Positions 1 through 29,371 are shown, numbered from the stretch's first letter. The stretch is DNA of 64,000 nucleotides from Bactericera cockerelli (GCA_024516035.1 CM044960.1:14445880-14509879), one strand, 5' to 3'. Numbers and translations are program-made. Notes: generated by a model from the sequence alone, not told the origin.

Positions 1-59
1 AACAGTGAAAGTTTGAAGTTCTGAATACACGAAACAATTTCTGAAATCTTTGGTAAAAA

Positions 60-300
60 AAACCACCCATAAGAACATGTATACTGAAAAATCCAACTCG
101 GTAAATATGATATCACAAATGTTTATGTTGCTCTTTTCCAACACAGCAACATTAAAATAGTTTTTAAGGTCTTTTGTGTTCATTTTTTGTGGTTTTGGTG
201 GCAGAAATGACTTATTCTGGTATGTTTTCTATAGAATGAGTCATTCCCCAAAAATATTCCCATTTGCAAGTGATCCATTACCCTCCATTTTTTTTTTTTT
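60..300 (+). repeat. Diverged dispersed repeat, partner of 23865-24165
   Basis: This stretch matches the reverse complement of 23865-24165 in long blocks. Examples are TATACTGAAAAATCCA near 80-95 and CATTTGCAAGTGATCCAT near 260-277. The partner copy is open in one frame and this copy has a stop at the equivalent place, so both may come from an old mobile or retroposed coding sequence. I do not recognise the family. A poly-T run ends this copy at about 285-311. Confidence 0.5.
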
Positions 301-920
301 TTTTTTTTTTTTCCCCCTTCATTATTCATCTTTTCACTTTTATTTTTATAAGTTATCTGTTGTATGGTTTGATTTAGTTGTGTTGATGAAGTTTCTGGTT
401 GCCCAATACTTAGAATGAACCAGCTTATAGTGGCTAAAGTTCCTTCTTCCCAGCTATTAGAAGATTTTCCCCAGAACACTCAACATAATACCCACCCACC
501 TCTTTTACCAAATTTTTGTAGTAGGTAATGAAATGAGCTCAGAATACTTTGAGAACACATAAACATGCAGTTTTTGAACTTGTTAAACAGCAATATGGTT
601 GTAGATTTGCTCTTCAATCGCATGATTGTCTTAGATTCACAACCCAAGGCACCCACAAATCAAGAAACTTATGTGGATAAATTGATACTTCTAAATTTGA
701 TTTTGAATCTGATGATGAATGTTGCCATTATCTCTTATGTTGGATTTAGAATTTATTCAACATTAAAGAATACCATGTCCTTTGAGTGGCTTCAAGGTAA
801 TTTGATTCTCAATTTGATTTATTGTAATAAAACTACTTAGGTAACTAAAATTACATGGCCAAATCAACTTAGGTGACAGCTGATTTTTTTTTCTATTCAA
901 AAGCCTGGATCACAATTTTG

Positions 921-1334
921 GTAAATGTCTAGTTTAGATGGCAAGCTTAATACTGTAATTGAACCTGTAAATATGGTGTATGTTATGTAACCCTTAGATT
1001 ACAATTTTAATTTTGATACCTAAAATATATGATTAATTGAAGAAGTATTGCACTATTAAGCTTGCTGTCTAAACTAGACATTTACTTAAAATGATTCATG
1101 CAAGGTTACCTAAGGATATAATTATACAAACCTCATCTTGATATTATTTACTGTTTAGAAGATAGTTGACATGAATTTTTTTAAGGAAACCAAGAAAACA
1201 ACTAATAAGACTTTTGTGTTTTTTATACATTTTGAATAGCTGATTCAGTCTCCCTAACACATAAGAAGGTGAAATATACTGGATCTTGGGTGAAAATTGA
1301 AGTATTAAGCTTGCCATCTAAACTAGACATTTAC
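921..1334. repeat. Three copies of a 32-base motif, one inverted
   Basis: The motif TATTAAGCTTGCCATC... occurs inverted at 921-952 and direct at 1054-1085 (two mismatches) and 1303-1334. The first and third are exact reverse complements over all 32 bases. The first two could fold into a hairpin with a loop of about 100 bases. No target duplication is evident. It could be a degraded MITE or a regulatory motif array. Confidence 0.6.
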
Positions 1335-1409
1335 CCAATTTTCATTGCATATAATTTTCACCAGGTGCATGCCGTTTGAGAGTAAATAACCATCACTATC
1401 ATCAGTGAC

Positions 1410-1868
1410 ATGTACAAAAATAATAATATCTATGAAAGAAATCAAAAACTGACAAGATTATTCTTTGCAGGCAAAACCATTGAATCAGAACAAAAATCAA
1501 TCTCGAATCCTCCTGCTTATCCCTCTGATGACACAATTAATAATACACATACAAAAATTTACAAATCATCCATGGGTGATTCTAATTATTCAAATGGCTA
1601 TCCTAATAGCTCCTCTATGAAGGGCAAAAAAAATAAAGATGGTTTCAAGTCAAAAGAGAGAACTGTTATGAGAATGATGACTGATTCATCTGATTTTGTT
1701 AACTTATATGCACTAGGGAAAACAAAGAGGACAAAAAGCAGTGAGTTGCTGTACACAAGAACTGTATTAAGTAAAAGATCTATACAAGAAGGAATATTAA
1801 GTGATATGAATGTTTCACAAAGCATGCGACATATTCTCTTACAACACAAAAAGAAATATGAAACATAA
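1410..1868 (+). CDS. Hypothetical protein, possible terminal exon
   Basis: This is a 152-codon open frame rich in Ser, Lys and Asn, with no domain or family I recognise. An acceptor-like TTCTTTGCAG ends at 1470, so the real exon could be 1471-1868, encoding about 132 residues. A poly(A) signal AATAAA lies at 1902-1907, 34 bases past the stop, as in a last exon. Against it are the low-complexity composition, the lack of a recognisable upstream exon and its position in what is probably a CDC5L intron. It could equally be a chance ORF in AT-rich DNA. Confidence 0.25.
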   Translation: MYKNNNIYERNQKLTRLFFAGKTIESEQKSISNPPAYPSDDTINNTHTKIYKSSMGDSNYSNGYPNSSSMKGKKNKDGFKSKERTVMRMMTDSSDFVNLYALGKTKRTKSSELLYTRTVLSKRSIQEGILSDMNVSQSMRHILLQHKKKYET

Positions 1869-2099
1869 TTGAATCTTCCAATCAGAAATTATTATTTTGC
1901 CAATAAAAATAATGAATTAGAAAGATAGAAATCGACCAAGCATTGTTTTGAATATCTAGAAAGATGAAGATATGTCGTGAATTTTTGCTTTACTTGCTAT
2001 TAACAAAGTATAAAACAAACATAATATTTTTCATAATGATTTGGTTTTGTTCTTTAGAATATTTATTTAGATACAGCCATCTGTATTTTTACACATTTT

Positions 2100-2570
2100 T
2101 CTCACTTGCCATGCGGAAGGTCCCGGGTTCGATCCCCAGAGCAGACAAAAAATATATTCAAAATTTGGTTACAATTATTATTATTATTAATATTTGTATG
2201 AAATCTATTTATTTCAACATCATATTAGAAAAATTGAACAATGAAATATAAATAAGTAAAAAAAATATATGTATAACAGTTATACACAATTCAACATTTC
2301 CATTGTAAAAGTCAAGGTTGTATATCTAGGTTCTCTATGGGTAAATTACATGGCCTGTGTAGAAATCTGCAATATCCCCAGAGTACAACAGTTGTTAGTA
2401 AGGGAATAATTCTGATGCACTTGTGTTGACCCAACTCTTAAATGGGAAGTATTGTGCCACCTCTCGCCCATCAGAGGAATGCATACTACGGGATGGGTAA
2501 GCTACAACACAGATTACTCAGACCATAAGCATCTACAGTTGCTGTTTCATTTCTGTGAAATAAAAAACCT
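2100..2570 (+). repeat. SINE-E, tRNA-derived retroposon with internal insertion
   Basis: The B-box region GGTCCCGGGTTCGATCCCC lies near 2118-2136. The downstream body (GTGTTGACCCA, ACTACGGGATGGGTAAGC and TTTCATTTCTGTGAAATAAA) matches in order the reverse complement of 58800-59075. The body is split from the head by about 200 unrelated AT-rich bases. The 5' part of the tRNA-like head is lost. It is not a functional tRNA. Confidence 0.7.
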
Positions 2571-3128
2571 ATGAAATACTCTTTTTTTCAATAGTTCTTT
2601 TTCGCAGTGTAAAAGATTTTGGTATAGCCCAACCACATTCAGAATTTGAGGTTGATATGCTACATATTGTTCTGGTACTCGTACTTGAAAAAAATAAAAT
2701 AGCAAGACTCCTAAAAAGGGTACAACTACAAGTACAAACATCCTTGGGTTAAAAAGTTTCTGGATAGAATAACTGGTGTGTACAAGATATTTTGTCTTTA
2801 GTTGCTTCCAAATTTATTTTTAATAAGAAGTTACTCTTCAAATACATTCTGTCTGGAATACTTTTGTTTTTATAGCCTTTCAAATTTACACTGAAATAAA
2901 ATTGATGTTTATAGTACCTAATTCAAATCTACCTTCACATACAAACTTCCCCTGAATTGAACTATCATTAAACAGCTCAAGACATCTTTCTATTAACACT
3001 TCATCTAAAATATCTTTGCATATACCTACACGATCTGGTACCCTTTGTCATCTTGGCAACCTGCTGGTGAGCAGGAAGGGTGCTAACAAGCATTTCTCTC
3101 CTGTATATTAATAGTTTTGACTGTAACA

Positions 3129-20061
<16,933 letters not shown>

Positions 20062-20077
<16 letters not shown>

Positions 20078-20780
20078 ACGTGTGCTAGCTTCACAACAGT
20101 ATGCGACAGAAGGAATCGTCCTAGACGTGTGCTAGCTTCACAACAGTATGGGACAGAAGGAATCAACCTAGACGTGTGCTAGCTTCACAACAGTATGCGA
20201 CAGAAGGAATCGTCCTAGACGTGTGCTAGCTTCACAACAGTATGCGACAGAAGGAATCAACCTAGACGTGTGCTGGCTTCACAACAGTATGGGACAGAAA
20301 GAATAGACCTAGATGTGTGCTAGCTTCACAACAGTATGGGAGGAAAGGAATCAATCTAGACGTGTGCTAGCTTCACAACAGTATGGGACAGAAGGAATCG
20401 ACCTAGACGTGTGCTAGCTTCACAACAGTATGGGAGGAAAGGAATCAATCTAGACGTGTGCTAGCTTCACAACAGTATGGGACAGAAGGAATCAACCTAG
20501 ACGTGTGCTAGCTTCACAACAGTATGGGACAGAAGGAATCAACCTAGACGTGTGCTAGCTTCACAACAGTATGGGAGGAAAGGAATCAATCTAGACGTGT
20601 GCTAGCTTCACAACAGTGTGAGACAGAAGGAATCAACCTAGACGTGTGCTAGCTTCACAACAGTATGGGAGAAAAGGAATCAATCTAGACGTGTGCTAGC
20701 TTCACAACAGTATGCGACAGAAAGAATAGACCTAGACGTGTGCTAGCTTCACAACAGTATGGGACAGAAAGAATATACGA
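20062..20780 (+). repeat. 47-bp tandem repeat, ~15 copies, starting across the CDC5L stop codon
   Basis: The consensus carries AGACGTGTGCTAGCTTCACA and ACAGTATGGGACAGAAGGAA. The first unit starts inside the last codons of CDC5L (GAATCGTCCTAAACGTG), so it includes the TAA at 20075-20077. Later units have GAATCGTCCTAGACGTG or GAATCAACCTAGACGTG. Copies are 80-100% alike. The array forms the proximal 3' UTR. Confidence 0.93.
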
Positions 20781-22235
20781 TCTATGTTATCTTCGTGGAA
20801 CTCAAGATTGTTTTAAATTGGGACAAATAAGAACTCAATCGAACTTGTGAATGTTACGTACTTAAAACAGATAGATTTAATCATTTCAAGAGAAATGAGA
20901 AGAGACCTCACAATGATCAGGAAATCAACACTAAATAATATGAATGTATATAATTTGTGTTATTACATCACAACTTTAGGAGGTATCTCAACATTACGAA
21001 ACTCCTGTTCACACCATCTGTCTAAATAACATATTTCTCGAAATTTTGCCACTGGTCGTTACGCAACCAAATAAACACTCATTTTTGCTAACGATATATG
21101 AATGGATCTTGGATATCCAAAGTACAGAGTTATTGCTTTAAAAAGATAACAGTATCAATGTAATGTATAAAGAAAAAGTCTTCTTTGATGTTTGATAATC
21201 AAAATGTATGATACTCTGATGCAATGCCTACAATAATATGTCTCAGGTTCGATGATAAAACCAAGCATTATTGAAGCAATATTTTCAGAATTGGTGAGCA
21301 TGCCTAGTAACATTATAAACTTGACTATGCCTAGTAACATTATAAACTAAGTATTGATAGTTTACTTGACTGAAGACCTTGTTCCTTCATCCATTCTTAG
21401 TCACAGAAACATCCACACTGGAAAAGATCAAGGTTGCAAAATAAATGAGAACACTTGGTTGCTTTTTCTAGACAAACACGGCGTCATTCCCAAAAAGTAG
21501 ATCACCTTCAAACAGCCTGTGAGCTATTGATAGCTTTGCTTTTAAATTTGTATTTTTCCACTTTTGAGTCAATCTTATTGTCAAGATTTCTCAAATTTTG
21601 TATTATTTTTTGTTTTTGTCTAAAAATAAATATTGAATGGCTCAGTTGACACATGTTAATATACAAGTAAACAGAAGTTTATTATTTTCTTTATTGTAAA
21701 TCTTTTGGTTCCATGTCTAGTTTCTGGTTTCATGATGACACTCTGTATTTATCTAATTTTACTGTAACTCAGATTCTTTAATTTATGTTAGTATTTAGAC
21801 ATAAATACCAATTCAATAACCAAATTGTGTTTAAAAATAAAAATTACCAATTGGACTGTGAGAGTAAAGGGACTCTCCTAGTCTTTAGATAAACATTGTA
21901 GTGTATTTTATCAAAGCGCCCCCACTATTGTCAGAGGTCGAGTTAGAACAAAGAACTTGACTTTGTCCAAGATTTTCACATTTGATAATGTAGTTCGATA
22001 AAAAGTGTTTTTACTTTTATAATTATGTAGTTTTCATAAAATTTGACTTTCATAAAATTTGACAAGTGTATGTCACTGATAATTTTATTGGAGTCAGTTT
22101 GAGCGGTATGAGAAAAGTCCAACACTATTTCAGAGTGGCAGCAACAGTTTGCATTTTGAAACCAGATTTAGTTGATTTTGTAAAGACAAATTAAATTTTG
22201 GTTTCCCTGATAATTCTCTCATCATCAATAATTGC
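20781..22235. other. Distal 3' UTR and intergenic space, CDC5L/RRP8
   Basis: AT-rich with no credible ORF. AATAAA signals for CDC5L occur near 21070, 21441 and 21625; which is used cannot be told. A small direct repeat (TGCCTAGTAACATTATAAAC) lies at about 21301-21348. Confidence 0.5.
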
Positions 22236-22441
22236 TCTGTTTTTAATTTGGGTTTAATGTCACTTTCAACTGCATGGTCATATCACGACGGGGGGGTTAC
22301 CCTCCATTCGCAAGAAACTCACAAACCTGCTACCTCACCCAGCCTGGGTTTAGCCAGCATCACGAAGTTTTCACCTCGCTCAACTTAACTTCGGTGATCT
22401 TACGAGAACCGGTGCATTCAACGCGCCATCGACGTTGGCTT
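22236..22441 (-). repeat. SINE-5S, internally deleted
   Basis: The minus strand has GCCAACGTCGATGGCGCGTT, GCACCGGTTCTCGTAAGATC and CACCGAAGTTAAG. A gap follows, then CAGGCTGGGTGAGGTAG and GCGAATGGAGGGTAAC. The 5S head is closer to true 5S here (GGTTCTCGT..GATCACCGAAG), as expected of an older copy. Confidence 0.82.
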
Positions 22442-22678
22442 ATTGCTCTGTTTTCTTGCTTTAGTTTATGCAGTAATGAAAAAAAAAAAAAAAAAAATGC
22501 TGGAATTATCTGTCTAATGTAAATAATTCATAACTCGAGGACTAATGAAAGGAGAACACAAAGAAAATCGTGGCAGTAACAAAAAATATAATAAAAACTT
22601 TCAGAACAAAATATGTAATGATTTTTAAAGAAATTAAAATAAATACAGCTAAGTATTTTGAACTATAATATGAAGTTA

Positions 22679-24370
22679 CTATCTTTTCTTATACAAACAG
22701 GGTTTCAAATTTATGTCAGGTAACTTTTTCTTCTTGGATTTCGACAGATGGGACACTTTCTTGAAGTCGAGGAAAAAGAACAAGCTGTAGTCCATATTGA
22801 GATTCGTCTTCTCGAAACCGTACTTTTGAATGTCCTTGACGAAATCTTTGACGTCGTGGAATCGACTTTCCACCTCAGCTATCTTCATTTCACCGCTGAA
22901 ACAAAAATACAAGAGAACCAAACAATTAGGAAACTGTAGAGTTCTCTCAGTTATCATAAAGAATTGTCAACAGACGTGTACATGAGCAGAAAATGGTCTT
23001 TTTTAGCTATAAAGTAAACCTAACTTTAATCTCGTCGACTAAATCGGTCTTTTGAATAACGAAATTTAACAATCTTTTAGGACTTCGCGGAGTCGAGCTA
23101 AAATATTTTCAAAATGTTCAATGAGTGCATGTTATTAAATTCCAAGCTATTGCAGTTCTTTCTCCCGGCTTATCACCATGGCTAAGTGCAGTAGGTAGAG
23201 ACAAAGAGTCCCATTACGTAACTCCTTGTCTGGACACAAGTAGGCTGGGTTTAGAAAGATTACCAACACTGGGCTTCATATCCACGTTCCTACATGTCAG
23301 AATTACCATTATTTTCATTTAACTTTTGGCTGATGGAAAAATATTGATTCTATTTTTAATTTTTCTTGTGACTTTTGGCATTAAAAAGACAAAGAACCCT
23401 TACCCCAACTTGAGGATCCTGTTGGCCTCCTTGACACAGGCAGGCAAGTCAGTTCCCATTAGAGACAGGCAGAACACAGCCACATCCACAGAGCCTGACT
23501 TCAGAGGGGTATGAGTCATATCACACGGGGTCACCCGGTCATTCAATGCCACTAGGTCTAGTGAGTGAACTTTGTGCTCATCCAGTGCAGCAGCCAACTG
23601 TGCTTCCCCACACCCCAGGTCAGCTATGACGAGCTGTCTGCTGGATTCTCTGAAATAACATGTCAAGACCTTGCTTATTTCTAGGTGACTTGAGACAAGA
23701 ATATTCAGTTCATAATAACTAATATGGTGGTTAGTTTTTATTCAAGACTAAAAAAGTCTTGAGGCATAATTTTATTAAAAAATGAAGCTATAAAATAATA
23801 TTTTGGATAATGACCTTTTATTACATTCCCATTGTTCTTATTTCTTTTATTAGAATGATTATAGTTGTGGCATGTCAACGTCCTGGGTCATATAGAACAT
23901 TTTTGCTGTTTCATGTATATAAAATTTACTATTTTTTCCTGTTGATCTATGAGGTGGAGTAAATGGATCACTTGCAAATGGAAGTTTCTTTTTGTGAATG
24001 ACTATTAGTTTAGTAAATATACCAGAACAAGCCATTTCTGCCATCAAAACCACGAAAAACGAACGCGAAATACCTAAAAATCCAAGTTGCCTAATTGGAA
24101 ATAAGCAAATACAGATTTGTGATGTCATATTTACCTAGCTGGATTTTTCAGTATACACGTTTTTATGGGGCTTTTTTTCGACCAAGGATTCCATCATGTT
24201 TTGGGCTTCGGACACTTTTTTCGCTATAAATAAAAGTCCCTTTGAAATTTTGTCAGAAATTGTTTTTTATATATCAGAACTACACATATTTTTTAAAAAA
24301 ATTCCACAGTTTGATGTAAAATAATAAAATAAAATTTTATGGCTGTATGGAATGGCCTTGCCAACCATGC

Positions 24371-24403
<33 letters not shown>

Positions 24404-26631
24404 TAAAATTGAACAAGGTTTGGAAAAAATACCATGGAAATCCATATAATGAACTCTTTTGATAGAGCCAATAAAAAAATAGGTGCAAGTGATGCATTAA
24501 CTGTAGATGTATGGCTGTATGGAATGGCCTTGCCAACCAATGCCAAAAAAAAAAAACTGCAGACGTAGTTTTTCGAAGATATTGTGCTTCTTCTAAAAAT
24601 AGTAATTCCTATCACTGTGTTTCCTATAAACTACTGTACAAATATAATGGCAACTTACTTTTCTTGTATAGATTTAATGATTATATCTACTGGATTGATG
24701 GGCCACTGTGAAACCTGCTTTTTAAAGCCCTCATGATAAGCTTCAAATGACTCGGGATCTTGCAGAAAGAAATCTTTTGACTCTCCTGATTTTGAAGTGT
24801 AGAGTTGCTCATTCAAATATCTGTGAGAAAAATAATTCAAAATAGTATTGAATAGTCAAGTGGTGATCCATTCACACTGTCAAATAAAGACAATGTATTC
24901 CATTATGTCAGTAGAAATAAGAAATATAACATCAAATACTCTTGAAGTAAAATAATACAAGGATTTCAAAGACTTCGATGAACCAAAATATTCTAGTGAA
25001 TACATTAACCTCACATCAGCCACACTGTTACAACCCATCACCACCAACATCCAAGCCATTAGCTGCTAGTACTTGTAAAACTTTCTCATCTCTCAGCACT
25101 TAGATCTTTGTTAGATGAATACTTTGATCACAAATAAATCATACACATATTATTGAAGATTTGTAAGGCTAGTGATATCATTCTAAATTATTTTATTTAC
25201 ATACTAACATAATTTACTTTTCCACAATAAGGAAATTACTTTAAAATTTAAAGTACAAACCAAAGAATTTATTTGTGTGCCTTCCAGATAACTCAAGAAT
25301 AAATATATATCTCCCTACACGATCCCATATTAGCAAACTATCTCAAGAATAAATGTGCCAAAAAAATAATAAGTAATTCCTACCGGAATCTAGCTGCTTT
25401 CAGTTTGTTCATAAGTTTCTCCCTCAGAGGTGTGTGCTTACTGTTGAAATATTTTTCTTTCCTGTGGCCTCCACTAGACTGTGATGCCAGTATGTTAGGA
25501 ACTTCATTACCTTCACAAACAGATTCTTGTATCTTGGAATCAGCATGTACTGATTTTGATTTCTTTGCAGCAATAATACTGACTGTATTCTCATTAATAT
25601 TTGTTTCAATTTTTTTCTTTTTTCTCTTTTTTAAACCTAGAGAATTTTCTGTATTTCCTTGTTTCATTTCAACATCAACAATTGCCATGCTCTTCTTTAG
25701 TTTTTTCTTATCTGATAATGTACTGACATTTTTTTCCTTGGGTCTATTCTTTCTTTTTGTTTTGCTACTTTCAGGTATTTTTGTCTTTAATCTTTGAATT
25801 TGGCTAGTAATAGTTGCAATAGATGGTCTACTTTTTTCCTTTTGCTTGGAGTTGTCAGTGTCTTCACCAATATTTACATTTTTTTCTTTCATAAGTTGTC
25901 TTAATATTTTTTCCTTTTTTCGGAGCTTTTTGGCTTTGTTTTTATTCTTTTTCTTATTTCCTGAATCATCTATGTTTTCTTGAATTTTGATTGATTTAAT
26001 ACCATCTTCAATTTTCTTAAATGCTATTGGAGTATCCTGCTCAATATTCATTTTATCAAATTTTTGAAAAAGTTTTTTCATTTTAGATTCTCTTATGTGT
26101 TTTCCTTTCTTTTTTTGTATTTTACCTTCCACTGTACCTTTAAGAAAGTCATCATTTGTTTTCTTCAAATTATTACTTTGTGTTCTATGCATTTTTTTAT
26201 GCAGATTCTTTTCTGAAGTGTAGACTGAATGTTCAATTGAATTGTTGTCATTACTTTTTGCATCAGCATAATTTTCCATCTGGGCACTTTTTTTATTTTT
26301 TCTTCTTTTCTAACTTTGTCAAATTATTCTGTTTCAATTTGTTCTTTTTTAACAATTTTGAATCATATTTATTTTGATTCAAAAGTTTGTAGTTGGTATT
26401 TTCATCAAAGTTTTTTAGTTTACTATACTTTGTCTTTCCAATTTTGTTGTTTTCAAACTCTGAATTAAGAAACAATTTTACTTCACTTTGAAGTTTCTTG
26501 TCCAACTCAGAATCATCAGCAAGAGATGATTCAGTTCTTTTCAGTTTCTTACTTTTGTCTTTTTTTGATTCTTTGCTTTTTTTAGTCAAACTCTTTTTTG
26601 GTAGATCAGATTTGTTCAATTGAGCTTTCAT
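22679..26631 (-). CDS. RRP8: RRP8, nucleolar rRNA N1-adenine methyltransferase
   Basis: RRP8 (nucleomethylin) uses S-adenosylmethionine to make m1A in large-subunit rRNA in the nucleolus. Exons on the minus strand: 26631-25384, 24820-24659, 23649-23404, 22895-22679. The C-terminal domain is well conserved: RYLNEQLYTSKSGESKDFF, the SAM motif VIADLGCGEAQLA, SVDVAVFCLSLMGTDL, EANRILKLGG, and the end LKPCLYKKR. The long Lys/Ser/Asn-rich N-terminal region is typical of family nucleolar-targeting segments. It is split here: the frame opening at ATG 26631 meets TAA in an A-rich run near 26293, and the next frame (first ATG 26279) carries on one base out of register. Removing one A restores a single 623-residue frame. 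This is either a homopolymer sequence error or translation from the inner ATG (506 residues). An acceptor at about 26654 implies a 5' UTR intron. Confidence 0.92.
23865..24165 (-). repeat. Diverged dispersed repeat with open frame, in an RRP8 intron
   Basis: The minus-strand copy of the repeat at 60-300. It is open for about 90 codons (24128-23859), ending in DVDMPQL. The other copy shares the PFASDP string but is interrupted, which argues for a decayed mobile or processed sequence rather than a conserved gene. Confidence 0.4.
24338..24556 (+). repeat. Duplicated poly-A-tailed fragment
   Basis: ATGGCTGTATGGAATGGCCT and TGCCAACCA.TGCC followed by an A-run occur twice (24338-24402 with 30 A; 24508-24556 with 12 A). 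They look like two very short retroposon 3' ends, both in the RRP8 intron. Confidence 0.6.
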
Positions 26632-26653
26632 TGTGTTGATTTTACCACTGAGT

Positions 26654-27987
26654 CTGAAAAAAAAGAGTTTATAATGAAATTGTAGGATTCACCTCAAGAG
26701 ACCAATTTATCTAACATGTCCAATACCATGTGTGTATAAAATAATAGAATTTTTATACCAAAATTTTATAAAATACAGGGTGTCCTATTATAAATGATAC
26801 ATTCAAATATTAAAAAATATTTCGAATAACTATTAAAGATAGAAAATTTGTGTTCTTGGTAGTTTTCATAACTTTTTGAGGAACAACTTAAGATGTTGTC
26901 CATCCAGGTTATTGATCTTTTAAATTAGGTTAAATTTCTATTGCTTTATTTAGTTTTTACAAATAAAAAACTTCATCCATCTTGCTGTTGTCGGGGATAG
27001 ACCCCATAATGCTGACGGCATTCCCTTTTTGAATTGCCAGACTCAATTGTTGTTTAAGGAATTTGGTGGCTTGTTTCTCTCCAGAAATACTCTCAAGTTG
27101 AATCCCAATTTCTTTAATCCACTCCATAGCTTTTTTACACCATGGGCCCATGGTCTCTGTGGCGAAAAAGCCAAGATTAATTTTTGATGGGATCCATTTG
27201 CAGTGGGTGCTAGAAAGTCATGCAAAAATAGGACTGGCCCTGCTTGTTCTTATTAGTAGATTTCATTGGTCCTGGGGCCTAAGAGTAATTACCTGAATTC
27301 AAAAGTTAGGTTTTGACATGGGCACTGGGCTCTTAATATTACTCTAGACTTACCAAGCAGGACTGATTATGATGTATAGGCAGAAGGAGGATACAATACC
27401 AGCTGTAATAAATAGAAAAAACTTGCAAGTGGGTAATTTATTGACCTCTTTGGTCAATATTTCTTTGGTTCTGAATTATTGAAACTTTGACTTTCAAAAT
27501 TCTTGTACACCTTACAATACACAATTACCAAAAATTAAAGTGGCATAACTGCTTAAGTGCTGTTCTCCATGCTTTTGTTGCCTACCAAATCTGGTGATGT
27601 AGAAAATTTGAATATTTCGCGCTTTTTTAACTGATTTAGATTTAACGCGCACATGATTGTGAAGATAGTCAAAACTCGGAATTTTTGGGAAGCCCTATTT
27701 AAAACTCGAACCGCACACTTCGCGTAAGATGTAAAATGTGGCTCGTCTTTCAGTGTTTTTTTTTCTCACGTGATGGGGATGATTTTGATAAGATACATTG
27801 ATAGAGAAGATAGATAGTGAAAAGTGAAAGAAAAGATACCCGGTCAGGAAGTCACGATTAACATACAGTATATTATGTGAGATTTATCAAATGATAGTTA
27901 AGTGTATATTGAATTTCAAATTCCTTTTATGACCTATCATTCGTATTTAAACTGTTTGAAGTTCTAAAAAATATTCCACCACTAGAA
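26654..27987. promoter_or_regulatory. Head-to-head RRP8/mL64 upstream region
   Basis: RRP8 (-) and mL64 (+) diverge from this 1.3 kb, which must hold both promoters and the RRP8 non-coding first exon. I cannot place either start site. It contains a lone CAGGGTGTCC end (26776, like the foldback tips) and a LINE fragment (26957-27230). Sequence from 27560 to 27987 is unique, with CG-containing strings such as TTAACGCGCACATGA (27641-27655), the best promoter candidate. Confidence 0.4.
26957..27230 (-). pseudogene. 5'-truncated retroelement ORF fragment
   Basis: The minus strand reads KINLGFFATETMGPWCKK, then SGEKQATKFLKQQLSLAIQK and GNAVSIMGSIP, ending at a stop at 26957. The pattern resembles C-termini I associate with reverse-transcriptase polyproteins of insect non-LTR elements (G-P-W ... 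FL.Q..S.AIQ.GNA). I have not searched it. A 5' truncation is typical of LINEs. Confidence 0.4.
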
Positions 27988-29371
27988 ATGTCCTATCTTG
28001 TGAAACTTTTCAAGCCAAAGGCCAATAATATCAACTGCTTCTGGCAAGGACTAAACATACAGAGGCGAGCAGAAAGCAGTAAACCTGCTAAGATTGAAGA
28101 GCAAGTCTTAATAACCCAGCTGTCTTTAGAAATTGAGGAAACAGATGAAGACAGAGAAGCAAGGATAGAAAAATTGAGGAATAAATCAAGATTAGCACCA
28201 CAACACCAAAATATGGTAAAGGGAAACTTGCCATACCCAGAGTCCAAGGTATTCTATCATGACAGTGTTCAATACAAGAGAAGAGCTTGGGCAAGATATG
28301 GAGGAGAGCAGAGCAAGGTTTATCCAGGTAAGTATCTGCCTTTATATTGAAACAAAAAATACCTCTTACATTTCTCTGACATTCCATCCAAACATATTTT
28401 ATTATTTTCTCAATGATTGGTGCAAGAGGTCTCATTAACTCTTTCTTTAAAGATTTCTGCCTGCAATTTTATGTGATAGAAGGTGCCATCAAATTACTGG
28501 TTCAGAGCATCCATTTCAATGATCATATTTATGGACTTCATTATTTCCCACAGTTAACTAATTTATCATCATTCCTCTTTATTCAAGCTGATCAAGCTCA
28601 TTAGTATCTCTAACATATTTCATCCAGCATAATTATTTTATTATTTCAAACAACTAAGTTACACAATAAAATAGATTCATCCTGTTTGGTAAACTTTGCA
28701 CTTGAAGCAGCCTTTTATTGGACACAGGAAGGTCATATTTGAGAGGAATGTTCTTTTCTTCCTACATATAATAAAATTACCTACTTCATTTGGTAGGCAA
28801 TAAAAATCAAGAAATTCAGTCTTGTCTTTTTCAAATTGTAATATAATTTGTTATGTTCATTTCAGGTATAGCATGGCCCGATAAAGAAGATTTAGAGGCA
28901 ATGAAAGAGTTTGAACAAGTACTATCTCCTCTATCTATTCAGGAAATGGTAGCTATTGAGAAAAGCAAAATAGAAGAGAAAGAGAAGTCAATTTCAAAAA
29001 GATACAGAGATGTTGTAGAAAAGTTGAAAAATAATGATAAATTAATATCAGATTTCTATCAGAAACAATCAAAGAAAACAGAAGAAGCCGAAAAGAGCAA
29101 GAAACAAAAAGATAAATTGTTCAGTGAAATCAGGCAACACTTTGGATTCAACATTGACCCCAGAGATGAGAAATTCCAGGAAATGTTGGAAATAAAACAG
29201 AAAGAAGAGGCTAAGAAAAAGAGGTTGGAGAGGAAAAAACAAAGAGAAGAGAAATTGATCACCATGGCAATGGAAATAGAAAAACAATCCTCTGAAAAGA
29301 GTGGTGAAAATAGTACAGACTCAGGTAATAAAGAAGTCAAAGAAAAATCAAAAGATGTTGATAAGAAGTAA
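27988..29371 (+). CDS. GADD45GIP1: Mitochondrial large-subunit ribosomal protein mL64 (GADD45GIP1/CRIF1)
   Basis: Two coding exons, 27988-28327 and 28866-29371, joined G|GT, give 281 residues. mL64 sits near the exit of the mitoribosome tunnel; the vertebrate protein (CRIF1) also binds nuclear partners. Recognisable features are a basic N-terminus, LRNKSRLAPQHQNMVKGNLP, QYKRRAWARYGGEQ, and WPDKEDLEAMKEFE, which parallels the human WPSPEQLRELEAEE. There follows a long charged coiled coil, then the family signature GFNIDPRDEKFQEMLEIKQK with a Lys/Glu-rich C-terminal tail. The start is the first in-frame ATG. AATAAA lies at 29428-29433. The gene is AT-rich in codon use, unlike the GC-rich CDC5L exons. 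The family call is firm; the symbol is transferred from vertebrates. Confidence 0.9.

Noticed and set aside
180..479. 99-codon minus-strand ORF
   Set aside because: Its core is a Lys run from a homopolymer and it overlaps a decayed dispersed repeat. No conserved content.
25405..25797. 130-codon plus-strand ORF rich in Phe/Ser/Leu
   Set aside because: Antisense shadow of the Lys-rich RRP8 N-terminal exon.
27231..27560. Possible upstream exon of RRP8 or mL64
   Set aside because: No donor or acceptor pair or protein similarity could be supported; left as upstream region.
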